DNA from: Sycon ciliatum
Taxonomy: Eukaryota; Porifera; Calcarea; Leucosolenida; Sycettidae
NCBI RefSeq assembly: GCF_964019385.1
Contig: NC_088654.1
Location: 8,925,200 to 8,989,199 of the forward strand
Reading direction: 5' to 3'
Length of the DNA stretch: 64,000 nucleotides
Shown piece after piece: positions 8,357 through 18,686 of this stretch (its first letter is position 1; each line of letters begins with the position of its first letter). The notes beneath the pieces are model-generated. The model did no database searches and was not told the DNA's origin. It was given only the letters and a program-made list of their open reading frames with translations. A program made the position numbers and the translations under genes.

Positions 8357-9850
8357 ATGGACTACCCTCTCAGCAGTGCCGACATCAAAGGAAGATTGAA
8401 TGGTGTCGGAGGGTTCGTGGGGTGTACAAGTTACGATCTCTTACCACCCTTGAACAATGGAGACTTTTGTATCGTCAACACCGACAACGTTCTACCGGTG
8501 TACGATGCACCGGAAGGTGGACATCATTGGTTGACCGTGTGTCGCGAGCAAAACGTGATCCTGGTTTTTGACAGTTTCGGACGCAGTCTATACACTATGG
8601 AGCAAGATTACACTGAACCTGCACTGTGCGATTTCTTTAAAGAAGCCTATGTAGACTGTAAGATCATCACCAACACCCAAGCCGTTCAAGACAGAAGCAC
8701 AGCAGTATGTGGATGGTATGCCATATTGATGGGAAAGCTATTTTCCAAATATGGTCTGGATGAAGCACTTCGAATTTTCCGAAGAGTCTTCGATGAGGAT
8801 GAAAAGCTGGAAAACGATCAACTGGTTCTCAGTTTAGGTGCCTTGCGAGGTGGTGGAGCCTTGTGGGATACGAAAGTGCAAAAAGCACTTCATGATGGAA
8901 GACAGAAGAAGAAGTCGCAGTCCACACCATTCCACACGCAACTGGCTAACGAATTGCACAAACCCAGACGAGTGCATTTCAAAAGACGCAAGGTGAAGAG
9001 CAGGTCTGTGGATCACATCTGGAGTGCCGATCTAGTGGATATGCAACGGTTTGCCCGAAGCAACAAGAACTATAAATTCCTGCTGACCGTCATCGATCTG
9101 TACAGTCGCTATGCCTGGGCAGTACCCCTGAAAACCAAAACTGGCTCTGCTGTCAGGGATGCATTCGACCTGATCCTGAAAACATCGAACAGGGTACCAC
9201 AAAAACTATGGGTAGACGAAGGCAAGGAGTTCTACAATGCAACAATGAAGCAATGGGTCAAGGATCACAACATCATCATGTACAGCACCCACAACGAAGG
9301 AAAAGCCGTGGTGGTGGAACGCTTCAATAGAACACTGAAAGGCAGAATGTGGCGCCATTTCACGGAGAAAGCTACGACACAGTATCTTGACGTCCTTCCT
9401 CAGCTTATGGTCAAGTACAACAGCTCGAAACATCGCAGTATCGGCATGAGTCCCACGAAAGCTTCTCTTGATGGAAAACCAAAAGATGCAGACGTACACT
9501 CGAAGCAATCACCAGCTAAATTCAAAGTGGGTGATGATGTGCGTTTGGCTGTGGCTAAACGTCATTTCGAGAAAGGGTACACGCCCAACTGGACAGAGGA
9601 AGTGTTCGTGGTAAACGATGTCCTACCCACTGTACCTCACACCTATCGTGTTCAAGACCTGATGGGAGAAGTCATTCAAGGACAGTTCTATGGAGCTGAG
9701 CTACAACATGCCAGACACACAGGATTGAGATTCGATAAGGTGTTGAAATACAACAAGAACAGTCGGCTCGTCAAATGGAAGGGTTATCAAGACGAAAAAT
9801 TCCATACCTGGTTAACAAAGAAGGATGTGAATGATCTCAAAAAGTATTAG
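8357..9850 (+). CDS. Adenain-type cysteine protease fused to DDE integrase with chromodomain
   Basis: One ORF of 497 residues holds two Polinton enzymes that are normally separate. Residues 1-165 resemble the adenovirus protease: His at 56/57 before Trp, acidic Asp72 in Val-Phe-Asp-Ser-Phe-Gly, Gln108 or Gln111, and the nucleophile Cys118 in Cys-Gly-Trp-Tyr. A basic linker (about 180-215) leads to the integrase core with Asp225 (or Asp228), Asp287 in Trp-Val-Asp-Glu-Gly and Glu321 in Val-Glu-Arg-Phe-Asn-Arg, a D-D-33-E arrangement. After an SH3-like region (390-445) the last 45 residues match a chromodomain (Leu-Val-Lys-Trp-Lys-Gly-Tyr ... Thr-Trp), which could steer integration to modified histones. 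No HHCC zinc domain is visible. The protease might release itself from the integrase. Confidence 0.9.
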   Translation: MDYPLSSADIKGRLNGVGGFVGCTSYDLLPPLNNGDFCIVNTDNVLPVYDAPEGGHHWLTVCREQNVILVFDSFGRSLYTMEQDYTEPALCDFFKEAYVDCKIITNTQAVQDRSTAVCGWYAILMGKLFSKYGLDEALRIFRRVFDEDEKLENDQLVLSLGALRGGGALWDTKVQKALHDGRQKKKSQSTPFHTQLANELHKPRRVHFKRRKVKSRSVDHIWSADLVDMQRFARSNKNYKFLLTVIDLYSRYAWAVPLKTKTGSAVRDAFDLILKTSNRVPQKLWVDEGKEFYNATMKQWVKDHNIIMYSTHNEGKAVVVERFNRTLKGRMWRHFTEKATTQYLDVLPQLMVKYNSSKHRSIGMSPTKASLDGKPKDADVHSKQSPAKFKVGDDVRLAVAKRHFEKGYTPNWTEEVFVVNDVLPTVPHTYRVQDLMGEVIQGQFYGAELQHARHTGLRFDKVLKYNKNSRLVKWKGYQDEKFHTWLTKKDVNDLKKY

Positions 9851-9970
9851 CATTTCATATGTACAATGTAGCTCATGCTTTGGATTAACGTGAATATTAT
9901 GAATCGCATAGTATTTACAATGTATTTCATGAGAAGATATGACATATGCTCTAGTATGTGTGGAAATCCC
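9851..9970. other. Convergent intergenic gap
   Basis: This is an AT-rich 120-bp gap between the integrase stop and the polymerase stop. No clear gene or repeat is seen. Confidence 0.6.
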
Positions 9971-10869
9971 TCAGTGCTTTGGAATATCCTTGTGTCCGAA
10001 TGCCAGGGTGTTGATACCATCCTCCAGAATGTAACGCTTACTGTCGAATCCACAGAGGGCAATCTTGTGTAGCTCCTCTCCGTGAATGCAATGTCGTCGA
10101 CTTCGAAGAACATTCATTGTTCTCTTCAGCTGAGACTCCTCGACGAGACATGTTCGATAATCATCGACGGTTATGGTGTTTTTCAACACGCTTCTCTGCA
10201 CACCTTTGGCACGCTTGCCATTGTCGTCGTTGTCTTCACAGCGGTATGCGTACATCTTGCTCCGCAAACCAATGAACTCCTTGATGGGTTTGCCACCTAG
10301 TTCGTCCTTGAACTTCCCTACCACCTTCTTGTTGACCGTGCTGTACAGGTGGTGGGATGGTGAATAGTTGGATGTGTCATAGGCTGTTATGTTGTTTGAC
10401 ATATCGGTGTACAGATCATCCGTTTGAATATGTACGATCAGACTATCAGTATCAGTGTAGAGCAAACGTACATTTTGTCCATAGCGGGGTAGGAGAACTT
10501 CATAGTAAAAGGAATACATCAAGTGCTTCGACAGATCGAGGATGGCTGTACCCACATAAATGGGTTTATTGAGAGTCACCTTTGTCTTGGCAAACTCGAT
10601 TGCTATCAGATCGTTCTCAAAGGCTACACTGCGGATGTACGAAGGTTTGTTGATGCTTTTCTGGAGACGTGGTTTTTCATCCTGTTCACGAATGAGCTTG
10701 ATGTTTACTCTGTTTCGAACGTTTTCCATGGTCTTGCCATATACAGCATTGTTCATCAACTACGATAAACAGGCATACAAAGAAAAGACAAGAAAAACAA
10801 CAATAAGAAAACTGTTATCTTCAGGTCATTCACACTTCCAGTACATACTAGATCCCACACTATCGCTAA

Positions 10870-10902
<33 letters not shown>

Positions 10903-12498
10903 ATGTGGAGTACCCACCTTATAGAAGTCTTTCTCGAAATCAGAAGTTGATAGCTTTCTCAGGTCAGTATTAGTGTCGATGTATGGCTTCATCCATGGAT
11001 GTTGTGTGAAGGAGAGCACACGATGCACATCTGTAATCTCCACACCCAAGGACACATACTGCTGCAAGTTTCTGTAGTGCAGAACATAGTGCTCTTTCGG
11101 TAGTAGATTTGGTACCAGTTTCTTCGCTTCCAAACCGGTCACCTACAAGAGTACAGTATAGATATACACAAACCTTAGAAGATTAATACAAGCATATCCA
11201 CCAGATAGACCATGACTTACCATTAGTTTCTCTGCCATGTGGGTCTGATATGGAGAAAGCATATCTCGTGTCACCTTCATCTTCTCAGGAGCCAACGGAT
11301 AGTCATTCATCATGTCATGCACACCATCTGGAATCCTTAAATCGCACTCCACCATGTATCCCGTCGAAGAGTCCATTGGATGATCGAGTACCGTCTCCAG
11401 AAGATCATCCGTCACTGCTTCAAAGCAGAAGTCCGACACGGGCAAGGGTTGAGACATGGCCCATCCATATAGATTGTTCGCATCTAAATATTGGATGAAG
11501 CTTGACGGCTCGTCTGGATTGTACTCCGATAGATATCTGTTGTTGGCGGTGGCGTGTCTAGCGGACACCATGCTTATGCCACCTCTTTTGCCATGCTCAA
11601 TGAAGTTGAACATGTCAATGTCGGAAATGAGATGAAGGGACACCTTCGTCATTTTCATCAGCGAATCCCAGGCAAATCCCGGTAAGGTGAGGTAATTAGC
11701 GGGATCCAATCCATAGGTTGCGTGAGCAGTTCTTCTGAAGTTTTCGAAAACGTCAGCCAACAGCAGCACATCAGTCTCCAGGTAGAGGTCGTGATAGTCT
11801 CCTAGATCTTCACAGTCAAACACAGTCCATACTGTTTGCGCATAGGCATAGTCTTCATCACTGATACCCTAGGGAATAGAAAATGTACACCAAAAAGAAA
11901 AACAAATCAACGAACTTATTTTAGTAGTTCGCCCACACAATCAATTATTTAGTATGAAGCTGTAGGAAGCGTTCAAACACATCTTGGATTATTTTAGTAC
12001 TTCGAAGTAAGATGGTGAAAAAAGAAAGAGAGAAAGATCTACTATATCTATCACACTACTCACCGTGTTCGTTAGCGTTGAGTGGAATGCATCCTTGGGT
12101 GGTAGACGCGTTTCTTCGAATTGGTCGTACGACCCCATATATTCATACGGGTAGACACCCTTTCGTGTCAACAGTTTGCGTTCATCCTCGTCTGGAAATC
12201 GTGCGGATAGAAGGGCGAATGCATCTGGTGGTGTGGCCGAAACCAACCGGTCTAGGGAGGTGTTCAAGAATGCCAGGCTGTCGATGAACTGGAACTGTCT
12301 CCATCCGAATGTGACATATTTTTCACTGTTGATGGGAATCACTTTGATAGCACCGAGACGCTTGGTCTGAGAAGAAAGAAAAAGAGGAGACACAGTTTTA
12401 AGGTGCAGCTGTAAAGATGAATATCAATCATATAAACGTGAATATGAGTACCAACATAGTAATGATCTTCCTTCTTAGAAAAACATCATGATCCACGC

Positions 12499-12549
<51 letters not shown>

Positions 12550-13281
12550 ACGCATATGTAACGTACCCGTTCTTGTCCTTTCTCGTTCACATACGTAATC
12601 TCATCAGTGGACGTTCTCCCAATGGCAGATATGATGTGATGAGAATCGTATCCCTTCAAGTTATGAAAGATCACAGGAATCTTGATCTTGAACGGCTCAA
12701 TCCGCATGTTCAGGTTACAATGGTTGTGTGCTGCACCACGGTAAGCACCGGTGATGTGACAGTGGTCACGTACACGATCGCTACCCAACGCTTCACCACA
12801 GATCCAACAGGAGACTACCGTTTCAAATTCACGTTGCTGACTTTCTGAAATGATCATTTGACCAGCATTACATGCTAGAAGCTCATCACGGATAGTCTCC
12901 TCCTCTTGCTCAAGTGACAGCAGAAAACAGAACATAGAATCTTCTCCACGGTAGAAGAAACGGTTCGTGACGACGCCATCAGATCGTACTACAATGTACG
13001 AACAGGAACAGGCTACATGCTTGTTCTTTTGGAATGTCGAATGACCGATTTTCTTGTCAGCGGACAGAGGTTCTATGAAGGCCTCACAATCGGCATAGAT
13101 CACCTGCATTTGAGAGAGAGAGAGAGAGAGAGAAGTAGGAATAGCAGCAGGGACAACATCGAGTAAAACAGCGGAAAAGACAGATAGAGAATTAGGAATA
13201 GCTGCAGAGACAACACCGAGTAAAACAGCAGAAAGGTGAACAATCAGAGTCAAGAAACATGTGCAGGAAAGAAAAGAAAAG

Positions 13282-13312
<31 letters not shown>

Positions 13313-14458
13313 AGACCACAGTGTGTTCACCTTGATTAAATGTTCTACTTACAAATGGGGCTTGAAGCTGCTTGTTCACATTCCTGAACATCACTCTATC
13401 GCCAGCCTTTGGCATCTTCACCGTGGCTTCAGGATGTTCACTGCAGTACATCATATGATTATTCAATGCCTTCTCCGTGACGTGTGTTGAGAGACATCTG
13501 AAGCAGACGAAATGTGCTCGACGTGCTCCAGTAGCAACAAGACGACTGAATGATTTTATCCACACCCAGTGCTGCACCTCCACGTCATTGCGTTCGTCTT
13601 GGATGAGCAATACATTGATGGCGGACTGCGGATGCTGAGAAATTCTTAACGGATATATGACTTTCTCTTCATATCCGAAGACGTTGATGTAAAGACCGTC
13701 GTTCAGTCTTTCGATGACTGGTATGTCTTCCAGTTTTGCTGGAAACTCGATGCCGCTCACATCCACAGTATCCGCATGTTCTGCGTACGACGATTGACGA
13801 CATGGATGAGACTTGTCTGCCGAAAATTTAGCAGCCAGTATTGACCATCTAAAGTACGGATGACATAAGACATGGACAGGCGTCATACAGTTCAATCCAT
13901 ACACCGTATCACCACACTGAAACCCCACTGCTATACTTACAGTAAACACTTGTTGTCAGTGTTCTGCACGTTAACAATGGCCTTCTTCGACTTCAACTCC
14001 GGTGGCAAGGGGATGTACGAACTTCCTCCAAGTACACAGTAGCGTGACATTTCGATGTGTAAACAGGAAATCCGTTCAACTACCCAACCTGATCCATGAC
14101 GAACGAAATCATCAAGACGAGCGTTGATCTGAGCAATCATCCTACTGAGAAGGTCCCTCAGCTCCATGGTGTTGAGCACCAGCGTTGTACTCGATCGGAA
14201 GAAGAATGTGTTGGAAACCATTTGTCCTGTAGCAGGATTCAGCTTCTGCATCACCACCTGAACTACCAAAGAACACTTGTACTGACCCCATTGCTCAATA
14301 TTCTCTTCAAGAAGCAGCTCCAGCGACGGTAGAACATGAGAGAAAAACTTTAGTACATCTGCAAACTCTTGATCAGGACAATAACTAAAGAATTGCAACA
14401 GATCAGATGATCTCACTACATCAAAAGACTGACGAGGTTTCTTCCGAATGGGTTCCAT
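9971..14458 (-). CDS. Protein-primed DNA polymerase B with six introns
   Basis: Exons on the minus strand are 14458-13941, 13848-13353, 13103-12567, 12366-12064, 11868-11221, 11142-10918 and 10759-9971. All six introns (92, 249, 200, 195, 78 and 158 bp) begin GT and end AG. The first is phase 2 and the rest are phase 0. Spliced length is about 1,171 residues. Motifs fall in order: exonuclease I (Tyr-Ala-Asp-Cys-Glu, start of exon 3), an endonuclease-VII-like Cys/His cluster (Cys-x2-Cys ... Asp-His-Cys-His), exo II (Asn-Leu-Lys-Gly-Tyr-Asp), exo III (Tyr-Leu-Glu-Thr-Asp), palm A (Asp-Ala-Asn-Asn-Leu-Tyr-Gly), motif B (Asn-Asn-Ala-Val-Tyr-Gly-Lys, completed across the last splice) and motif C (Tyr-Thr-Asp-Thr-Asp). 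Microsatellites (GT, CT, poly-T) sit inside three introns. I chose the Met at 14458, 11 codons inside the ORF, because Met-Glu-Pro starts the charged N-terminus. Confidence 0.93.
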
Positions 14459-14515
14459 CCTGAGCAGGGGTGGTGGCGGACAACCACACAATGGCTTGAC
14501 AAGGTACCGAGGATC

Positions 14516-14665
14516 TATTTTTATAGGGTTTTCGTAATAGTTGAATTCGGAATAACTGGTTGTTTTTCAATTAACCAATCCACTCATCTCCCGCTGGAAA
14601 CAATTAACCACTTACCGCACTTCCCGCTGAAAACATGTGACCAATTAGCGCACTTCCCGCTGAAA
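14516..14665 (-). promoter_or_regulatory. Polymerase promoter: TATA box plus three E2F-like sites
   Basis: Read on the minus strand, CTATAAAAATAG (14516-14527) lies about 60 bp before the polymerase start. Upstream are three near-repeats of CACTTCCCGCTGAAA type at about 14588, 14618 and 14650, each containing the E2F core (T)TCCCGC. The spacing is about 30-36 bp. E2F binding is inference from the core motif. Confidence 0.55.
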
Positions 14666-14785
14666 TCACATTCATCCTTTTATCGCGCATTGACCCATGT
14701 TCCACACTTCACAGTGAAATCAGTGCTGCAATGATGTACTGTGACGTCAATGCATGGATGCATGATCTGTGCATCTGAGGTCAAG

Positions 14786-15082
14786 ATGAATCCGGTATTC
14801 CAGCAGCTAAAAGTTCGAGAAAGAATTGTTGTATGTCGAAAAGAATTATACGAGAGGAAAGCTAGAAAAATTCTACACCTCATGGACCTTTCGATTACGG
14901 ACATAGATGGAAAACTAATTGACTTATGTCAATGGAAAGATTCCAAACCCGAACCAAAAAAGACACGACATGTCGCGAGCAACGTTTTGGTTTTTGGCGC
15001 GCACCGTGTTCACCGTGTTCTCCAAGGTCGTCACCTTCCCGGAGGCGGGACCCGGCGGGACGGGACTTGGCGGGACCTATAA
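14786..15082 (+). CDS. Small hypothetical ORF
   Basis: The ORF is 98 residues from the inner Met. The first 60 residues are charged and helical (Arg/Lys/Glu-rich) and look like plausible coding sequence. The rest translates the GC-rich promoter-like repeats at 15046-15076 and is less convincing. No family is recognised. It lies divergently from the polymerase gene and may be part of the Polinton end or of flanking DNA. Confidence 0.3.
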   Translation: MNPVFQQLKVRERIVVCRKELYERKARKILHLMDLSITDIDGKLIDLCQWKDSKPEPKKTRHVASNVLVFGAHRVHRVLQGRHLPGGGTRRDGTWRDL

Positions 15083-15083
15083 A
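15044..15083 (+). promoter_or_regulatory. GC-rich GGCGGGA repeats followed by TATA box
   Basis: Three GGCGGGA-type boxes stand directly before CCTATAAAACC (about 15077-15085). The arrangement resembles an E2F/Sp1-type promoter reading rightward. About 40 bp downstream begins the 34-bp polymerase-derived segment. Confidence 0.45.
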
Positions 15084-15122
15084 ACCTGATATAATTTCAT
15101 TTTTGGTTCACAATTCATTTTT

Positions 15123-15156
15123 GAGTCCATTGGATGATCGAGTACCGTCTCCAGAA
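15123..15156 (+). repeat. 34-bp exact copy of polymerase exon 5 (antisense to polymerase mRNA)
   Basis: These 34 bases are identical to 11369-11402, inside exon 5 of the polymerase gene, in the same plus-strand orientation. A rightward transcript from the TATA box at 15077 would therefore carry a stretch antisense to the polymerase mRNA. Confidence 0.9.
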
Positions 15157-15159
15157 TTT

Positions 15160-15729
15160 CTCTCTCTACCAGATCAAAGATGTCGGCCTGGTCAACATCC
15201 GAACCGTATGTAGAGAAGTTTTATTTATTTTCTTGTAGTAATAAAGATGAATTAACCGTTCGGTTACTCACCGATCTGGGTACAGCTTACGAGTCCGGAA
15301 AATGATCCGAAAAATTGAAATTACAAGTCAAAATACTGCAAAACTATGAGTTCTGATTAATATAAAATTGGAAAAAGTGAGATAACATTGACATTTGAAA
15401 TAGTAATATTTTAGACATCGGAATGCAATATTATGATGTAGGGTAGGACATATTACCCACACCCTAAAAATCAAAATTAATGATACATGTAGAATTCCAA
15501 ATCATGACACCATATTACCTTATTGTTTAGGGTAGAGCATAACACCCCAATACATATTTTCAATAATACCCCCCTTTTTTTTTTGAGGTAGGGGCACCCC
15601 CTGGCACATATTTTTATCCGCAAAAAAACCGGGCCAAAAATAATTTTCACCGCAAAAATGGGGTACTATTAGTACCCCATTTTTCAATAATACCCCATTT
15701 TTTGGGACCCGGGCGCCCCCTGGCCCAGA
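15160..15729. other. AT-rich sequence, no gene seen
   Basis: No convincing ORF is present. The 3' part has short direct repeats around AATACCCC and a GC-rich end just before the LINE tail. The right terminus of the Polinton may lie here. Confidence 0.4.
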
Positions 15730-16110
15730 ACCCGCTCGTCCATTCCTACTGCTCTGCTGTGGAACGCTCTCCCTGGTGAGGTCCGCACAATTACCCGGCT
15801 ACCTGAGTTTAAGCATGCATGTGTACCATACGCCTGTAGGGAGTAGTTCGAGTTGCTGCTGATTGCTCTGCTCTCCCTCCCCGTGCAGTTCAGTAACCCG
15901 CACGTAGTATCACAGATACATCGTATTCTCTCTCTCCCTCCGTTTACCCGCAGTTATTAGTATCCTATTCTCTTACTATGTGCTTCCATAGCTTTTACTA
16001 TGTTCTTCCATAGCCACTTCTAGGCTAAGCCTTCGCCGTCATTTTATTGGGTCGTCATCCCGTTTGAATGTGCGAAGTGAAATAAAAACCAACCAACCAA
16101 CCAACCAACC
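15730..16110 (+). mobile_element. LINE 3' end (reverse transcriptase C-terminus and 3' tail)
   Basis: 15730-15846 encodes the typical LINE (CR1/L2-like) carboxyl end: Ile-Pro-Thr-Ala-Leu-Leu-Trp-Asn-Ala-Leu-Pro-Gly-Glu-Val, then a Leu-Pro-Glu-Phe-Lys stretch and TAG. The 3' UTR ends with AATAAAAACC and a (CCAA)n microsatellite at about 16087-16110, as expected for non-LTR elements that end in simple repeats. The 5' part is truncated. Confidence 0.75.
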
Positions 16111-16209
16111 ATTTTATCTAATTTCCTTTGCGTTTACATGTACTTTGTTGAGCCCGTGGTTTCATTTCTGTGTACTGTTATGATTGGCCTCTGGAAATAA
16201 TCGGAGTGG

Positions 16210-16707
16210 ATGTCATTTTTGTCATATGTGTGTGCCTTGTGCAACAGGTTCAAGGCTAGATGCACTTCACATTCGGCGTGCGATCTCGGCGGTAGGGGAC
16301 CTGATAACGTCTTGGTTGGATGGGTAATCAAGGAGGATACTACTCGGCACACCAATGTACATGTCAATGCAATTTTTACTTTTTCAGAGCTGCACTGTTT
16401 ACGGACGAATGTGTCTGTTAGAGAGGAAATAAATAGTATTCACAAACAAGTCCCACTTATTGTTTCTGTTCGTAAAAGGAAATTGCAATTTTTTGGTCAT
16501 ATTGTTCGTTCCGGCTGTTTGTCATTGACTGTTCTTCAGGGTTGTGTTGCTGGAAGTCGTGGCCGAGGCAGGCCCAGAATGTCATGGCTTGATAATATTA
16601 TTTCATGGACTGCACTTGACGTGCAGTCCCTGCTCGCTGCTGCACCGGATCGATTTTTATGGCGCTCGCTTGTTCATACTTGCTCTGTGAAGCCCCGACG
16701 GCCTTAG
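16210..16707 (+). pseudogene. LINE reverse-transcriptase C-terminal fragment
   Basis: The 165-codon ORF has, from about codon 90, the typical LINE tail: basic Arg-Lys-Arg-Lys-Leu-Gln-Phe-Phe-Gly-His-Ile-Val-Arg, then Gly-Arg-Gly-Arg-Pro-Arg and Trp-Leu-Asp-Asn-Ile, ending with Asp-Arg-x-Trp-Arg-Ser-Leu-Val-like residues. Catalytic parts of the reverse transcriptase are absent, so it is a truncated relic. The second copy is at 52406-52903. Confidence 0.7.
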
Positions 16708-17411
16708 GGCTATGGGCTTGTGATGATGACTATTTACGTCTTGATGCTTACTTCGGTGCTAGCGTGTTTCCCCCGGATTATTTCTATCATCATACGTGTT
16801 CTTGGGCTGAGCGAGCACATGCACGAGTGTGCAGCTATAACCCCGTGTATTTTTGGTTACACTTTGTTATGCAATGCATTTACCTTGTAACAGTATGTGC
16901 TTGCACTGCTTTGTGTGGTCTGCGTATTTCAGGACTATTCAGTGCATTAGACCCAGGTTGGTTTGCGTCGCTCGGTGTTTTGTATTCATCAATATTTGGG
17001 CTTGAGCTTTTGGGGTTGAGAATTGAGCTGGTGTGTGGTTCCCAATATCAAAACATCGTGCTGGTGCTCTGTGTTTCGATTATCGACTGTCAGAGCAGTC
17101 ACGCTTCATTACCAGAACGGTCAATACTGTAGTCTCTTGACGTGTTTTGTCTTTTTGTGTTTTCGCCGGGGGAATTAGCGGTGACGTTGCACATAGAACG
17201 GCAGTGTTGCATGACTGGACGACACTGCCTCTGCATCTGACTTCATGTCCCCAGGATCTGGTGCAGATACACCAGACAGTCACTTCCTGTAAACACGCAA
17301 ACAGCAAAAGAAGAGATCCCGCAAATCAGGAAAAACCATTGTGGAAAATATCGAGTAGATCATACACCATTCAATAATCTGGAGTTATTACAGTGGGACA
17401 AACACTTCACT

Positions 17412-17665
<254 letters not shown>

Positions 17666-17791
17666 CATCCTTCCAAAATACCCTGTAACAATTCCCTCGA
17701 ATTATTTTATATTCTCAGGATATCATTCTGAACATAATAACTTCTTCCATGGGTCTTCAATCACCACGGAGGGCGAGAATATATCTAAGTC

Positions 17792-18223
17792 ATGCAGTTT
17801 ACGGGAGGTGCGAGCTGTTATGGATATAGGCTGATATTATTGTGCCAGCTTGAGGGCAGAGACAGAAAGAAGACACTGATTTCTTGTACAACTCACCTAC
17901 ATATAATCGAATCCACAGGGATCGCTCGTACTTTGATCCATCAGGACGCGAAGAATCTTCAAAGCACTCTCAAACACGGAGTTTTACAGTGGGCAGCCAA
18001 TTTCACAGCCATTATGAAGGCCCTCGACGACTACAGGAGATTTGTAAAGGAAAGAACAAGAAGTAAACAGCGACAACAATCGCTTGAAGAAAAAGCAAAG
18101 AAAAACTGCTCTCTCTCCAGTCATTTAGATGCTGTTGCCTTTGACAACTGGTTCCATCCAGTGGACGCGACTTTTGTTTGTCCCCAGTGCTCTCCGTTGC
18201 TATGCGTCTCGAAGGGGCCGTGA
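17792..18223 (+). CDS. Hypothetical ORF, 143 codons
   Basis: No family is recognised. The middle (codons 85-115) is Arg/Lys/Gln-rich and helical. A Cys-Pro-Gln-Cys pair lies near the C-terminus. Both duplicate copies (this and 53980-54411) keep the frame with a few substitutions, which is weak support because the copies are so similar. It may be an exon fragment of a transposon gene. Confidence 0.25.
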   Translation: MQFTGGASCYGYRLILLCQLEGRDRKKTLISCTTHLHIIESTGIARTLIHQDAKNLQSTLKHGVLQWAANFTAIMKALDDYRRFVKERTRSKQRQQSLEEKAKKNCSLSSHLDAVAFDNWFHPVDATFVCPQCSPLLCVSKGP

Positions 18224-18282
18224 CGTCACACTTAACAGCCCCATATGTGTTGGTTTGTTTTGAACTGCCTTCACAGCTGGGC

Positions 18283-18660
18283 ATTATTTAGAAAAGCGAT
18301 CCTGTCAGCTTTTCTATTATTGTGTTCACATGGCAGAAAAAACGACATCGCTATGCTACGTAAGTTTCTACGTAAGGTGCTCGGTATTTCACTTAGGCTA
18401 CGTAAGTTTCTACGTAAGGTGCTCGGTATTAATCTAGCCGCGTGCTGTGCACGTGCACGGCAGACATTGTGTTTTCGGATGTGCATGCGCGAGGAACTTT
18501 ACTTACTTCTTTGGAACTGCTTCTTGCATGAGCTGTTTCGGATATTTCGTTTCCTGGCTTATTTCGCTTTGGCTCTGCTGAGACCTCCTTTCACGGAATA
18601 TTACTCAATGACAGGTGAGTTGACCAGTTCCCTTTGATTCATTTGCTTGTGTTGACTCTT
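18283..18660 (-). mobile_element. Truncated inverted copy of the 2.6-2.7-kb repeat family
   Basis: This matches, in reverse orientation, the right end of the elements at 22529-25122 and 44367-47068, including the terminal hairpin GAAAAGC/GCTTTTC and the two 40-bp repeats built around TACGTAAG. The second copy is at about 54479-54858. Confidence 0.75.
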
Positions 18661-18686
18661 TCATTTACGCTGACGTTAACATCATC

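Larger units (their letters stand above)
1..15100. mobile_element. Polinton/Maverick (adintovirus-type) element, left end outside window
   Basis: The region carries the hallmark Polinton set: protein-primed DNA polymerase B, retroviral-type integrase, adenain-like protease, FtsK/HerA-type packaging ATPase, and major and minor capsid proteins. Eight or nine genes run rightward from the window start to 9850, and the polymerase runs leftward from 14458 to 9971, so the two blocks converge across a 120-bp gap. All ORFs apart from those of the window-edge gene are intact, which suggests a young element or one still under selection. The left terminal repeat lies outside the window. The right end must lie between the polymerase promoter (about 14.66 kb) and the LINE tail at 15.73 kb, but I could not place it because no matching left terminus is available. 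The 15100 end is a guess. Confidence 0.9.

Noticed and set aside
11250-11498. Plus-strand ORFs over the polymerase and antisense ORFs over capsid genes
   Set aside because: They are shadows of well-supported genes on the other strand or frame.
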